The notes under the pieces: model-generated
Database searches by the model: none
Seen by the model: only the letters and a program-made list of their open reading frames with translations
Told to the model about the DNA's origin: nothing
NCBI GenBank assembly: GCA_033297205.1
Contig: MU859068.1
Span: 287,870 to 351,869 of the forward strand
Length of the DNA: 64,000 bases
Direction of reading: 5' to 3'
Source of the DNA: Pseudoneurospora amorphoporcata
Lineage: Eukaryota > Ascomycota > Sordariomycetes > Sordariales > Sordariaceae
Program-made: the position numbers and the translations under genes
In this document: positions 1-12,020 of the stretch, in pieces
How the letters are laid out: every line of letters starts with the position of its first letter
Numbering within the stretch: the stretch's first letter is position 1

Positions 1-3000
1 AAACAAAAAAAAGAGAGAAGGTAAGGTAGGTACCGTAGGCGACGGTCCAAACAAACAAAGCAGGGACCAAATCCATATACCACCTCCTGCCAAAGGGAAG
101 GAGCTGCCCAGACGGAGCTAAAAGAGCAGACAGTTTCCAACACAAGCTGAACTCAAACGTCTTGACAATCATCCAGCTGCAACTTCCCGATAATTGAGCT
201 GACCACAGCCTTTTGGCAAACGGCAGGACATTTGGGACGAACCGCACAAGAAGGCAATGACGATAGTGGCTTTCAGTTGGCATCAAGCTATGATGGCCGT
301 CTAGAATACCAAGTACTCGAGTCTCTATCATCTTGAAGCCCCTCAGGTACATTGCCATGAACAGATATACAATGGTTTAAGTGTATCTCAAGGGGTCTGG
401 AAGGGCACAACTTCTTAATCAGTTAGGTTGGTAGGTAGTGAAACCACAGCGCAGTTCGGTGTGGAAAAGAACTTGAAGGTGCTGCAGAGCATGGGGTGAG
501 CGGACGACACAAAAGCATACCATAGGGGCGAGGCGGAACTGGAATGTCCAGTAAAAATGGCAGGTGAATGGGTGCCATACTACGACCGGCGAGAGAAGTA
601 ACGCTCGTCACTGACGGACGGGAAGTTGGCGCCTATCGTTCGGTTCATTCCAACTTGACGGACTGACTCGGACTTCTCTAGCAAGTCGAACACAAGTAGC
701 ACTTCTTTGGGCAGTCATGACCACGCAGACATCGATGGTTGCACTTGGCCCGGCCGGGAGCCAAAGTGCTCTCTGGGTCCTGGTAGCTCCTGCCCTTTCA
801 AACCGAATAACACAGGCTCAGTTCCGCGTATTGGGGCAAGTACCTCAATTGGGATCTGTTAGTGGGAGCCAAGCTTAAGTGAATTTTCATCGCTCTACTA
901 GCGTCTCTAACAGGAAATGGGAGAAGGTACTTCGTTAGTTCAAGCCGTCCCGAACCCACGGCGTCGGGCTAATGGAAAAAATTCCCCGAGTGACCGGACA
1001 GCTTCATAAATCTTCTGCTGCAGCGGCGAGGATAGGTACGGGTGCCAGCTCGCGAGTACCTAAGGTACTAAGGCATCAACTGCTCCCGTCCTTCTAACTT
1101 CCGAATACTGACACTTTGCGCAGTGTTGATTGTTCCTTGGTACTAGTTCAGTTACCTGCCTGTCGTGATTGTGTTGAATCTCCCAGTTGTTTTTTACATG
1201 CCCACACATTGGCCTCTGGTTTTTGTTTGGTGTCCGTGAAATGTCCCTAGACCCTTGAGCTTTATGATCTGCTAAGCAGGCGTAAGCTCGCTTACCTACC
1301 TTACTTAATGAGAACTGTCAACCTTTCTCCTTTTTGTCCTGGTGGTTGGGACTTTCGTCTCTTTTTCTCCGGCGTAACATTCCTCATTTTTTCTGTCCGG
1401 ATGTGATATTTTTCACAGCCTTTCTTTTGTTTGCTACCTTCCTTCTTTATGTGCTTTGAGCCTTCCTTTTGTGGTCACCGGCCAGTGTAATCGCTTCCCT
1501 TTACTTCCCTTTACTTCCCCACGTATAGTGGTTGAGGCAAAAGCAACGATATCACAGCTAGCCAGGCGGCTCTGATATTAGCATCTACCTTGCATACCGT
1601 ATCGAGAATCACCTACACATCGAGAAAGGAAGTTTATGTGGCCGAGCTTAAGGTACCTTACGTATTGTTGCAATGCTGTCACGCCCCCCGTCAAACTGGT
1701 GATGCATGCTTGTGACGCGTAAGGATCCTGTTCCTTGAGCATATAAAACATTTGTTTCCTCCTGTTGGGTGGTGATCTCGAACCAACTGAGCGACATCTT
1801 ATTCGTGCAGTCAGCAGAAAAGAAGCAATGAGCACTTGAAGACCATATCCTGAGGTGACCGGGTACCCTGCCCATCATCACCTACACTTAGATTTTCCTC
1901 TTTTAGGAAGCCATTTGGCGTTATCATTTTACCTCCTTTGCAGTTTCTGGATGTTCCCCCACTTCCCGAGTCACTATGCTCATGTTTGAGCTGAATTAGA
2001 AGATCGGACATAAGAGGATCGATAGCCGCTAGGGTCATTCCCGTCTCCCCCTTCGACTCAACAAGATTTGGCTTTACTCAAACCAGTCCTGTCACTGGAT
2101 CGTTCCCGCGAAACCTCGCGACCCGCACCCGCATCAGCTCACCAGCCCATTGGTCAAACGCCAGTTATACCCGCCGGCGCTCCGCGTTATACCTGTTGAG
2201 CAAAACCAAATCTTGCGAGTCGAAGCGGTACCCAAAGTGCATGATTTGGACGCGGAAAGAAATCCGCGTGATATGGAGCATCCCCATGGAATCCCGCAAT
2301 GGTTGTCCAAAGCCTCGGTATTTGGCAGCTATCGAACGGCAGTCGTGGTGGTGAAGGTGAACTCCATGTTTCATTTGATTTCATCTCCGGCAGATCGTCC
2401 CAGGCTAATATCCGTGGGGCCAGCAGGGGACCTTTACCGCGTTGGCACTGAAAATTCCCCTAGACTCATCCACGTTAGTTGCTAATGCAGTTGGAGGTTA
2501 GTGCCATCTTTGGACACGTCTATGGCGTATCACTGGGGTTACCGAATGTGAAAGATAAGGTAGCGGTGCAGGACGCTAGAGACAGGGACCACTGTAAGAC
2601 AACGTCCAGCATGATTGAAGTCGAAATACGAAACGTTCGGTTTCAAACCAAGGTTAGTGAAATATGTGAGCACAGTCGTTGGCTTTTTCATCGTGCTCTG
2701 AACAAGCCTATCGCTTCTTTTTCTTTGGAAAAGGAACCTCGCTGCATCATCACGTACACAACGTAGGTACCACATGGCCTACCGAGCCTACCTACTGCCA
2801 GTGAGTGTAGAGATCGCCAAGGGGTAACCGAGTGGCCATTTAGGAAGCAACTTCGAACTAGTCCAAGTGATGTTTCTGAGGTGGCCATCCCAATGCTCGT
2901 ATAGACCGTGAGTAAAGGGGATGTGGAATGGGAAACACGGAGTGGACTGGTGTGAATACAGATAAGAACAAAGGGCACTTGTACTGAAGCATATTCATAC

Positions 3001-6000
3001 GGGGTGCGGAACCGCTCCATGCAGCATCTTGAGCTTGACTTAAGGTAACATGGCTTTGATAATTGATACTGGCTTCGTGTAAGAACTGTGTTGAGATGTC
3101 GATGTTAACGAGAAACGTACGAAGTGTTCAAGAAACCAGGGAAGTGAGGAGCCACGATTCTTGGCCTTTAAGATCTGGCGAGGCTAGGGATGTAGGGTTT
3201 GCCATATGATCAGGAAGGGGTGGGTCGACCGATATCTCACCCTCACCAGCATCAACAGACGAACAATTCGGAAGGTGGCAGGATCCAGTTTTTGGGATGA
3301 GCTGGCAGATCGCGCGACAGCATGATGAAAAAGATTCTGTTGGCGAGAGTCCACGCAACACTATATGCATCTTTCCAGAAGATGTCGAGAAGAAGCAAAT
3401 GGTCGTAGGCCACAAGTGGCCGGCTTACCACAAGAAAATAGTCCCAAGAAATCAGGTAGGTGCCCCGTTCACATGAGTGATATATCGAGGCGTAACAGTG
3501 TGTTTGCTGAACATGGTTCGACGGAAGACATCCCAGGAAACCAAGCAACGGTTTATATACCAAAGAAGGGCAGGTATTTTAGGCGGTGCAAGTGGTGGCT
3601 GGTTATCTCGAATGGTTATTGAAACGTAAAGCGAGAAAAGTCGAATATCCAAATGCAACTTTCAATCGACCGTCCTAGTGAGAAGTTCACGAAAGATATG
3701 GTCGCAGGCTGTACTATGCTCGGTATAACTCATAACTTGATTCGGGTTGCACACTGAAGTACCTGTTTGGCAGCAAGGTATACTGTGTACTTTATGACCT
3801 GTCCTCCGTCTTTTCGTCTCGCAAGGTTGTGGCTGCTTTCAGCGGGAATCGCTACCAGTTCTTCGGTAGAAGACCACAAATTTGTTGGGTCATCCATGGC
3901 ATTTGTTCTCCTCTGTCGAGTTATAATCCCAGACCTGGCACATGACCCGATGATACCGAACCGAGCCGGAAAGAATTCACCGATATCGTAGACAAGGCCC
4001 CCATGCCATGATCAGTCGTACTATAGCAATAGGTGTTGATAGCACATCCCTCAAAACCGGAAAGCGACGGAGGAGGGGTGCGAGTTGATGAGTTGGCAGA
4101 TCGCACAGGGAGATCTGGCCTTTTGATGGAGAACTTTGAGGGTGATTGGCGCTCCCAGCGTTTCTTGAAGCGTTCTCCATCTGAATTCTCAGACATCAGG
4201 GACAGGGTATATTGAGTTGAGGGTCGGAGCTCTCTCCGTTATCAAGACATCGAGGGATATTCGGCAGCCACCGTATTCAGTCCGGCAAGTCGCTAAAATC
4301 CATAGAACAACTTCAGCAGTCGTTCCACTACTGTGACACAGGACTTCCACGACTGTTGAGCCAGAGAGAGTGCGACTCGTAAAGATACTGCCGTGAGGGC
4401 AGCTTGCCCAGCGCCGTGATAAGGTCGTGTGAACCCAAAATCGGAGAGGCGATAGGGTAGCTTCAGCCGACTCTCCGCTGGTTATAGTTGACCGCTAAAT
4501 GAAATGACGCAGGTTAAAGCCGGAAGTGAAGTCTCCGATGTAACTTGGTGGTGATGATATTCATGGCCCGTGAGTGTACGCCGAATGGTCGGCGAATGAC
4601 CGGAAATGCGTGTGGGATGTCAGAAGAGTGGAGGAAGAGTGGCCTGGGAGAAGTCGGTGGTTCTGTGAGGGCAGTTGGTGGACACCGACATCACGATGGT
4701 GTGTGGGCTGCTGTCCCGAGGAAGTGGTTGAACCATGGAGCCCTGGTCAATCGCGACAATCCCGTTGAGCACGTTCGTACTGGGACCCTGCTGGCGGGTT
4801 CCCCCCGCCCCCTCCGCCTCACCAGCCAATCATATTTGGTAATCGGTTGTCAGCTCGGGACAAGGGGCTTGTTTACTTTGGAGTCTTTCCTGTCTGCTGG
4901 TAATTTTGTGGGACCCATGCCGGTGCTTGACGTGCAGGGCCATCTGCGCGGACAACCCCCAAGCACCTCCCAGATGATCGATTTTATCCAGCGGGATGAG
5001 TGGACAGAAGCCGACCACCAAGTTGGCCTGTTACAGTTCTGTGAAAGTTCCAAATCCGTGATAGAACTGCGGTTCCATCGACCCTTCCAGGTCGTCCAGT
5101 TCCCTCTCTGTGACAAACCAGAGTTCTCCTTTGCAGTGGGGTCCTGTCAAGCGGTGTCCGCTTGAGTCCCGCCCCTAAAATCCCACGAAACATCCCGGTC
5201 CGTGTCTCGGGTACTGTGGAACAGCGGAATGAAATGCCAAAGCCCTGGGTCATGAGCCGCATCTCTGTGTTCTGTCATCCCAGAAGGGCATCCCAACATC
5301 TTAAGCATGGAGAATGTGGCTAACAGCAGGAAAACTGGTTAGGGCCTGCCTCTGCGGATAAGGAGGAGGATAGCAGCACCAGAGTATGAATTTCTGGTGA
5401 CGAACCCAACATTTTCTCATGTGGCTCTTCCGATAGGGCGTATCTCCTTGTTCCTCAGAGTCACATTGCGCCTCGATCGAGCATCAAGCCTGACTGCTCA
5501 TCAGAGCCGTACAAAGACGTGTTTAGGGTCAGCAGAGAGTTGCCTGTGAAGGATGTCGTGGCTCAACCCCCTTGCTTCATCGGCAGGCAGATTTGATTGC
5601 TCCTACCATCGGAGATGAAGCTCGATTTGTGGGCAAAAAGCTGACCCCCATGGCTCATCGCACCATGAGCTGTATTTCCATGGGCTAATCAGGCTGGTTA
5701 GTCAAGTCAGGTTGTCGTTAATGATCCACTTGCGCAGCTCGGTGGCCACCATGGTGGTGATTTTTGTCTCAGAAGGTACGAGCTAATTCGCCCACCTTTC
5801 GAATCCATTACAGATTCCCCCCTCCAACGAAAACAGCAAGCATATGGATAGACCCATCCGCAAAGTGACGGGTCTTCTGGATGCGCATGTACCCCGTCCT
5901 GACTCCCAATGACAGGCTCCGCGGCCTGTATACGAGCGAGTCCCTCGCCTAGAACTGCCCGTCAAGTAGGTCAATGACTGGCGCCTGGGTTTGTTGGTTT

Positions 6001-7677
6001 TCTCAAAACTTTCTTGTTCGACTTGATGGGCCTGCCTGCTGGATACCGTCACCGTCTAGAATCCTAGTCATTCAACATTGGTGGAGAGACGGCTGAGAAC
6101 CTCGGTAGATGCTGAGGCTTGTACCATACGGTAAGAATTGCCGATGTTGGAAGCGGGGTCTAGGAGTGATTTGCGCTATCTTTGATGAAGCTTCTTCCGT
6201 CTTGTCGCTTTGAAAGTCCAAAGAAATCTGACACGTTCTCGGAGCACCAATATGTCTTGTGACAAAGGTGATAGTGAGCGGAACTTTTCCGGCGGGGCGG
6301 CGGGTTCCTACGTTTTAGGAATCCCAAGTCCGTGTCCTTGGGATTGGTTCACGTATCATCCTTCTGCTCTCATGCGATGAACAAGGTGCCACATCTGAGA
6401 CAGAAACGACTTGACTGCTGTCTGTACACCGTGAGAGGGATTTGTTCATGGACAGAGAGATCAAAGGAGTATCCGATTGTCAAGGCCCGGTCTGACAGGT
6501 CAGCAAGCGAACGAGCTTGTCAAATATGGCAAGGCAGTATCGTGGGCCTTGTAAACGCCATATTTCAGAAGCCCCATGGCTTTCCCTTGCTTCCTGGGAG
6601 ATCCCCAATCCAGCCTGCCAGCGTCCAGGTCAAGTAGAGACTCGCCAACTTGCACTACCCGCAATGAGGAGCCCTCACACTGAACCAGGGTACGAAACAC
6701 ATTGCATCCCTTGTAGGAGCTGTACAAAGTACACCTGCGACTCTTGGAATCAGGACATCCTAGTCTCCGAGGTGCATCGTTAACCAAGAACACGTCGATT
6801 TGGGCGTGTTCTCTCCAATCAGGACGAAAACAATTACCCTTCAGCCGAAGCTAGCGGTGACCTGTAGGTAGGTACGTATCGTGTACCAGGAATAGTTCAG
6901 GGCCGGCCGATGGCTTTTCATATGAAGGACTCGGGTAGAAAGGGACGGTGGCTCCCACCCCATGGAATCATGATGGTGGTAGTCAAATTTGGGTTCCAGC
7001 GTCGATAGATTGCGGTAGTCTGTCTGCCCGTCATGAAACATGGCTTTCGGGACCGAGATAGCATTGGTCTTGTGCTTGACATTGCTCGGAGCACCTTGTA
7101 ACTCCTACCAGGATATGTAGACGGACCTCCTACCCGCTACCCTGGTATTTTGCCAAGTGAGCGAGCGGCCGGGCCCGTAGAGGATCTGTTCTCCCACAAC
7201 CCATGGAAACGATGTACCAGCAGACGTATACGATCGACAGCAACATCGTGGGGTACAAAAGTCTCGGGTCGGCCAATGTGAGCGATCTGGCCCGAGCCGG
7301 ATCCACAAAGCAAACTTCGCCCAATTTAAAGTGTGTCGTATGTTTGCCGCACGCAAAGAAGCGGGTGTACAGGCGCTTTCCCAGGTGCCGGTTCGCGGAG
7401 CAAGGCTTTAGGTAAGGGTCCATGAAGGAGAATGTGTCCACCTTTGGGGAGCCCACCAAAGCGCGAGAGAGGCAGCGATCATGGTGAGCCCTAAGGTTCT
7501 GAATCCATTTCGCTAGCGAGCGTCTCATCCGACACCGTCACTGCATAAGCTTGGCCATGTGTTTCGCATCTTGCATCTTCCTTCTCCCTCTCTCTTTGCT
7601 CTTTCTTCCCATCTTTCCGATCCCCTCCACACCGTGATTTCTCACCATATTCGTGTTTCTTCCCTAATCGCTGTACA
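1..7677. other. Long intergenic region without a recognisable gene
   Basis: No stretch here resolves into a known protein family on either strand. The longest open frame is about 206 codons (4545-5165, plus strand), without recognisable domains. Short coding-like frames lie at about 2150-2766 and 3190-3464 (plus strand) but do not join into a convincing model. Copies of a GGTAGGTACC-like motif lie near 23-37, 1057-1073, 1649-1664, 2764 and 6863. The 7560-7677 stretch is CT-rich, as expected for a promoter or leader of the methyltransferase gene that follows. No tRNA, 5S rRNA or terminal inverted repeat was seen. Confidence 0.6.
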
Positions 7678-9277
7678 ATGGATGAAGAGTATCTCTCCTT
7701 TCCCAAACTGAGAGTCCACTTACAGTCACTGACCGAGATACAGTGATTTCCAGACAGTTCCTGTCGACGAAACATACCGCGATGTCATACTGCACCACAA
7801 CAGGGAATACCAACGATATGCCGTGGAACATGGCGTATATTTCTCCCCTGTTGACGATGTGAGAGTTGTCCATCCACCTGTCATTGCTTAAGCCTAACCA
7901 TGACTGGCTCAGGACGAAATCGAGTACCTTCAGTACATCCATGGGCTGTTCGACTTGATGTTTGAGAGAAGACTGATCTTTCCACCTATCCCACAACCCC
8001 GGAGGATCCTGGATTGTGGCTCTGGCTCTGCCTCGTGGGCCATTGATGTTGCAGAACAACATCCGGAATGCGAGGTTCGTTGAGCCCAGACTGAAAAGTT
8101 GTGGTGAATGTGAAAACCGAGAGCCTTTTTTGAGCCAAAGAGTCGTGTTATCGCATTGCTGACTTTGAAGACATAGGTGATCGGACTCGATATTTATCCG
8201 TATCCAATGCCGGAGAACTTGCCCGCCAACCTGGAATTGCAGATCGACGACTTGAACAGTCCGTGAGACAACCCGAGAGCCTGGGATGTCCGACAACCAT
8301 AAAACTGACACGCCAGCAGCTCAACATTCCCCTCAAACCACTTCGACCTAGTGCACAGTCGGCTGATGTCCGGCGGTATTCATGCCAATCGATGGATGAA
8401 TTACCTGACCGACCTATTCAGGATTTTGCGCCCCGGAGGCTGGTGTCAAATGGTCGAGATATACTTCAACGCCCAATCGGATAACGGGACATTGACACCT
8501 AGTGAGTCGACTCGTCCAGTGACGCCCTTTTGCACAGTTCTGACCCGAAGCTCAAGACCATGCTCTGCAGGTGTGGTCTCAGAGTTATATCCAGAGTGTC
8601 CAGCCATATAAGGATCCTAGAGCGGCTCTCCGTTTGCAACAAATGTTGACTGAGGTTGGGTTTGTCGAGGTGGAAACAAGACTTGTGACATTGCCCCTGT
8701 GCGGGTGGTCGAATGGTGAGTCCGGCAGTTGCTCAGCGGTGGTATAGCGCTCTGTCTAACGCACTTGTAGACCCGCGAGACCACACCATCGGAGAAGCAA
8801 GCCGGACCATCGTCCATCGAATGCTATCTTCTCTTTGTGCCTATCCTTTTACGCAGGTTCTGGGGTAAGCATATATCCCAAGTGTCATGGAGATGCCAAA
8901 GCTCTTTAACTCACTGATCTTCCAAAGGATGTCACAAACCGACGTTCAGCTCCTGGTAGCGCAAGCCCGGAGTGAAGCTGATAATCCAGCTTTCAAGGTA
9001 TGTAGACTGAGCCCCGTCCCGGCTGGGGTCCAAAGGGTCAATGGAAATGGTGCTAATTGTAACTTTGGCTATTACATAAGGCCTACTTTCCGGTGTGAGT
9101 GGACGCCCCAATACAACTGATTATTTGGTGATGGCCGAGAGTGGGAAACTGACTCTTTCTTGCAGCTATGTCTGTATAGGTCGCAAACCAGGTGGTAGCC
9201 GGCAGCCGAGCTACACTGCTTATGTTCCGCCAAAAGACAGGAAGCATGGCGATGCGCGGAAGCGGGCTCGGCATTGA
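7678..9277 (+). CDS. LaeA-like SAM-dependent methyltransferase, ten exons
   Basis: Predicted class I S-adenosylmethionine-dependent methyltransferase of the fungal LaeA/UMTA-like type. Exons read as 7678-7688, 7744-7858, 7913-8074, 8177-8262, 8320-8501, 8557-8715, 8771-8864, 8928-8997, 9081-9094 and 9166-9277. They sum to 1005 nt (334 residues plus stop), and the phase agrees at all nine junctions. Motif I (ILDCGSGSASW) lies at residues 74-84, VIGLDIYP at about 97-104, FPSNHFDLVHSRLM at about 128-141 and LRPGGWCQMVE at about 161-171. The C-terminus ends in a basic KDRKHGDARKRARH tail. All introns begin with GT and end with AG and are 51-102 bp. Exon 1 (11 nt) and the donor GTATCT are the weakest part of the model; the rest is strong. 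Family members include the secondary-metabolism regulator LaeA and many orphan paralogues. Substrate and role are unknown here, and no biosynthetic core gene is nearby. Confidence 0.85.
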
Positions 9278-11375
9278 AGCTTGTCTTGAGATGGATACTT
9301 GTGCCTCATATCTTTGTCTCTTCGAAGTCTATATCAACTCCTGATCAGAAAATCCGAGGCCTGCATCCTACATATCTTTGCTTAGCCGGGCTTCGAAACG
9401 AAAGCATCACCTCCGGGGGCTTTGAACGGCGCGTAAAAACAGCAAGACGGCTATGACCAACGCGTCTGGAATTGACCCCAAGTGGAAAAGCACAAACGCG
9501 ACTCGGTGCCGAAAAGATGGGTGGGAATGATACCGACCAGAGCTTGATGGGCGGTCCCCCTCGACAAGCCAAGAGATGGTACCGGAGAACGCAGCGGCAA
9601 AGACGATCGAGTTCATGGATTGGGATACACTCGCTGTCGCAGACAAGAGTTGGAAGTTGAAGTGGACCGGGAGCGTTGTATTGAAGCGAAGAACCAAGAA
9701 TACCTCAACGCGCGGGATTGGTGAATCGACGGGACCGATGGAATGGTGAAGAGCTTGGGCGCTATTGCTTTGACAGGAGGACATCTAGCGGGCGAAAAGT
9801 CTGCCCATCAATCCTTCCTCCGGTGACTTGTCCAGTTCAGGTAGCCAGACTCGAGGAAAGGAAGGAGGAGCCTTGTGGCAATTACCGAATTAAGAAGCTG
9901 AAAAGGTTGAACTGATCATCGATTCCTTCCGTGTACGGCCACGACAGTTTGAGTTCTGGAAAGTCCCGCGCGTTAACAGTTCCAGTTATCGGGACGTGGC
10001 GAGATTGAGCTAGCTACCTTGGTTCCAAACGGCCTACGGGAACTGACCAGGAAAGGCTAATTCAGCCGGTCTACGCTTCAGCTCCCATCGATGGCTTCCA
10101 CTTTGTCCCAGTGTTTCAACGGGATATTTCCCGTCTGTCGGTAGCATAGGTAGGTAGGAACTTGGCCCGGAAACTCGGATTATTTACAGAAGCGAGGGGC
10201 TAGGATACGCTCGTTGAGGTTGACGTCCGAAAAATGACCAGCCGCCCGTGCCAGCCCCGCTGCAGTGCAGAGGGACATGAATCGGGCAGGGCATGGCAAG
10301 AATGGAAGAACGTGCCCTCAGTTCTTTCCCCGTTATGAATGTTCTGCAGCAAATGCTCCATAAGCTACCTAGTACTCTCATCCTGCACCTTCATTGGCGT
10401 CATCATCATCAACAGACTCTCAGGGTCGGCTTCGAACATTGAAGTAGTATCCACATTGGGCTGATTCCGGACAATAAATCATCATGCCTGGAAGCCATCC
10501 CGACCGCGAAGATGCGATAGCCTGGGACATCCATGGATATGGACGACAATCATCAACTCCTTGGGCAATAAAATTGATTCCGGTCGTCAATCGAGGGTGT
10601 TATCGCTAAGCGCTAAAGGTGAAGTAACGGGACCATTGGAGCCCGAGTCCACTGGCGGGACCGGCACTACGGAAGAGTTCCGACCCTTGCAATGCCATGA
10701 ACCTAGCGTTGAAGTCTCCGGCGCGACTCGGGATGTTGAAATTTGCAATGTGGTGGAACTTTGATTCAATGAGGAAATGCCGTGCCCGTGCATCACATCG
10801 GAAGCCCGAAGACAGGATGCAGGGACGCTGCTAAGAACACAATACCAACAAAACAGCAAGGTGCAATTCAATCGGCAGCCTTATTTCGACAGTAGCACCA
10901 TCTCTAAGAAAGGATACCACCATGTTTCAAGATTTCCATTAGGTACACTCCACTGACAGACCTTGAATCGATTATAACCCCCCCTTTGCCATTTCTATGT
11001 TCAGGTACCTTAAGATACTCGACGAGAAGTTAACCCTAACCCGCGCGGCCCCACCTTGGCGGTAGCATCGTCGTTAGCCTAATCACCAACCGAGCCGCAA
11101 CAGTCTCGGCGCTGTAGCTTCGGGCTAGTCCGGGGACGTCCCAACAGGGTCCAGTTTATTCTGGGGCAACCAATCAACAACACATCTACCTCGAATTTGA
11201 GATCTCGGATTCTACTGGACGATTAGGTTTGGTACGGGAAGCTATCAGCTCAACTCCCCGCTGTAACCTCAACACTTTCACCTCAGCGACCGCCTCGTTG
11301 CATCCGCCGGACCCGTCTCTCTTTCATCCATCCCCGAACGAGTATCCCGTCACTCTTCAGTCGCACATACCCATC
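9278..11375. other. Intergenic region between methyltransferase and AIM41
   Basis: No supported gene. A minus-strand open frame at 9407-9784 has a hydrophobic middle but no recognisable family. Motif copies of the GGTAGGTAGG type occur near 10148-10160, and CAGGTACCTTAAG near 11002. The last 350 bases are probably promoter and leader of AIM41. Confidence 0.5.
11032..11042 (+). promoter_or_regulatory. Telomere-repeat-like box upstream of AIM41
   Basis: The sequence AACCCTAACCC lies about 335 bases before the AIM41 start codon. It matches nearly two units of the fungal telomeric repeat (TTAGGG on the other strand). TTAGGG-binding factors act at some fungal promoters, so this could be a binding site, but that is inference from a single match. 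Confidence 0.25.
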
Positions 11376-12020
11376 ATGGCCGCCCGTCTTCCCGCCAGCT
11401 TCATCGGAAGCTTCCTCGCTCGTTCTACTCCCCGCCAGACCTGCCGCTTCACCCGCAGCGCCGTCACCACCACAAGATGGTCCCAGCAGCTCCCCAGCAA
11501 GTCCATCAGGGCATACTCCTCCGAGACCGCCCCGGCGCCCGCTCCTCTCTATGCTAAGCTGAAGGGTGACCTCAAGACCGCCATGCGCGCCAAGGATGCC
11601 CCTCGCCTGGCCGTTCTGCGCGCCGTTCTTGCCGCTGTTCTCAACGCCAGCAAGACCTCCCAGCCGATCGAGACGGATGCCCAGCTCGTTGCCCTCCTCC
11701 GCAAGACCTCCCGCGCCACCCAGGAGGCTGCCGACCAGTTCCGTGCCGCCGGCCGTGGTGACCTTGTGGAGAAGGAGGAGTCGCAGATCCGTGTCCTTGA
11801 GGAATACATTGCCGGTAGCGGCGTCCAGTCTGTTGACGAGGCGGAGCTCAAGGATATGGTCCTGGCGGTTCAGTCGGAGCTGGCGGCCGAGGGTATCGAT
11901 GCTAAGATGGGCGAGGTCATGAAGAAGCTTTTGGGTCCTGGCGGACGTCTCGATGGCAAGGATGTCGAGAAGACCACGGTTGCCAAGATCGTCAAGGAGG
12001 TTATGGGCTCCAAGGCTTGA
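11376..12020 (+). CDS. AIM41: AIM41/YqeY-domain mitochondrial protein
   Basis: Single-exon gene of 214 residues. The frame is open further upstream, but no ATG precedes the one at 11376, which opens MAARLPASFIGSFLARSTPR. That N-terminus is rich in Arg, Ser and Ala with no acidic residues, typical of a mitochondrial presequence, and processing is plausible near RAYSSE. From about residue 57 the protein is a YqeY/GatB-tail-like helical domain: LYAKLKGDLKTAMRAKD, then LRAVLAAVLNA, RKTSRATQEAADQFRAAGR, and a C-terminal GEVMKKLLGPGGRLDGKDV. In yeast Aim41 is a mitochondrial protein of poorly defined function, and YqeY domains resemble the tRNA-interacting tail of GatB. Codon use is strongly C-biased at third positions, fitting good expression. 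Confidence 0.85.
   Translation: MAARLPASFIGSFLARSTPRQTCRFTRSAVTTTRWSQQLPSKSIRAYSSETAPAPAPLYAKLKGDLKTAMRAKDAPRLAVLRAVLAAVLNASKTSQPIETDAQLVALLRKTSRATQEAADQFRAAGRGDLVEKEESQIRVLEEYIAGSGVQSVDEAELKDMVLAVQSELAAEGIDAKMGEVMKKLLGPGGRLDGKDVEKTTVAKIVKEVMGSKA

Noticed and set aside
4545..5165. 206-codon plus-strand open frame
   Set aside because: No domain, no ATG at the frame start, and frames of similar length occur on the opposite strand; likely chance.
7678..9277. Secondary-metabolite cluster around the LaeA-like gene
   Set aside because: No polyketide synthase, NRPS, terpene cyclase, P450 or other tailoring gene was found within about 30 kb; the distant exporter and regulators do not make a cluster.
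9407..9784. Possible decayed amino-acid permease C-terminus on the minus strand
   Set aside because: Only a weak hydrophobic resemblance, without permease motifs or neighbouring exons.
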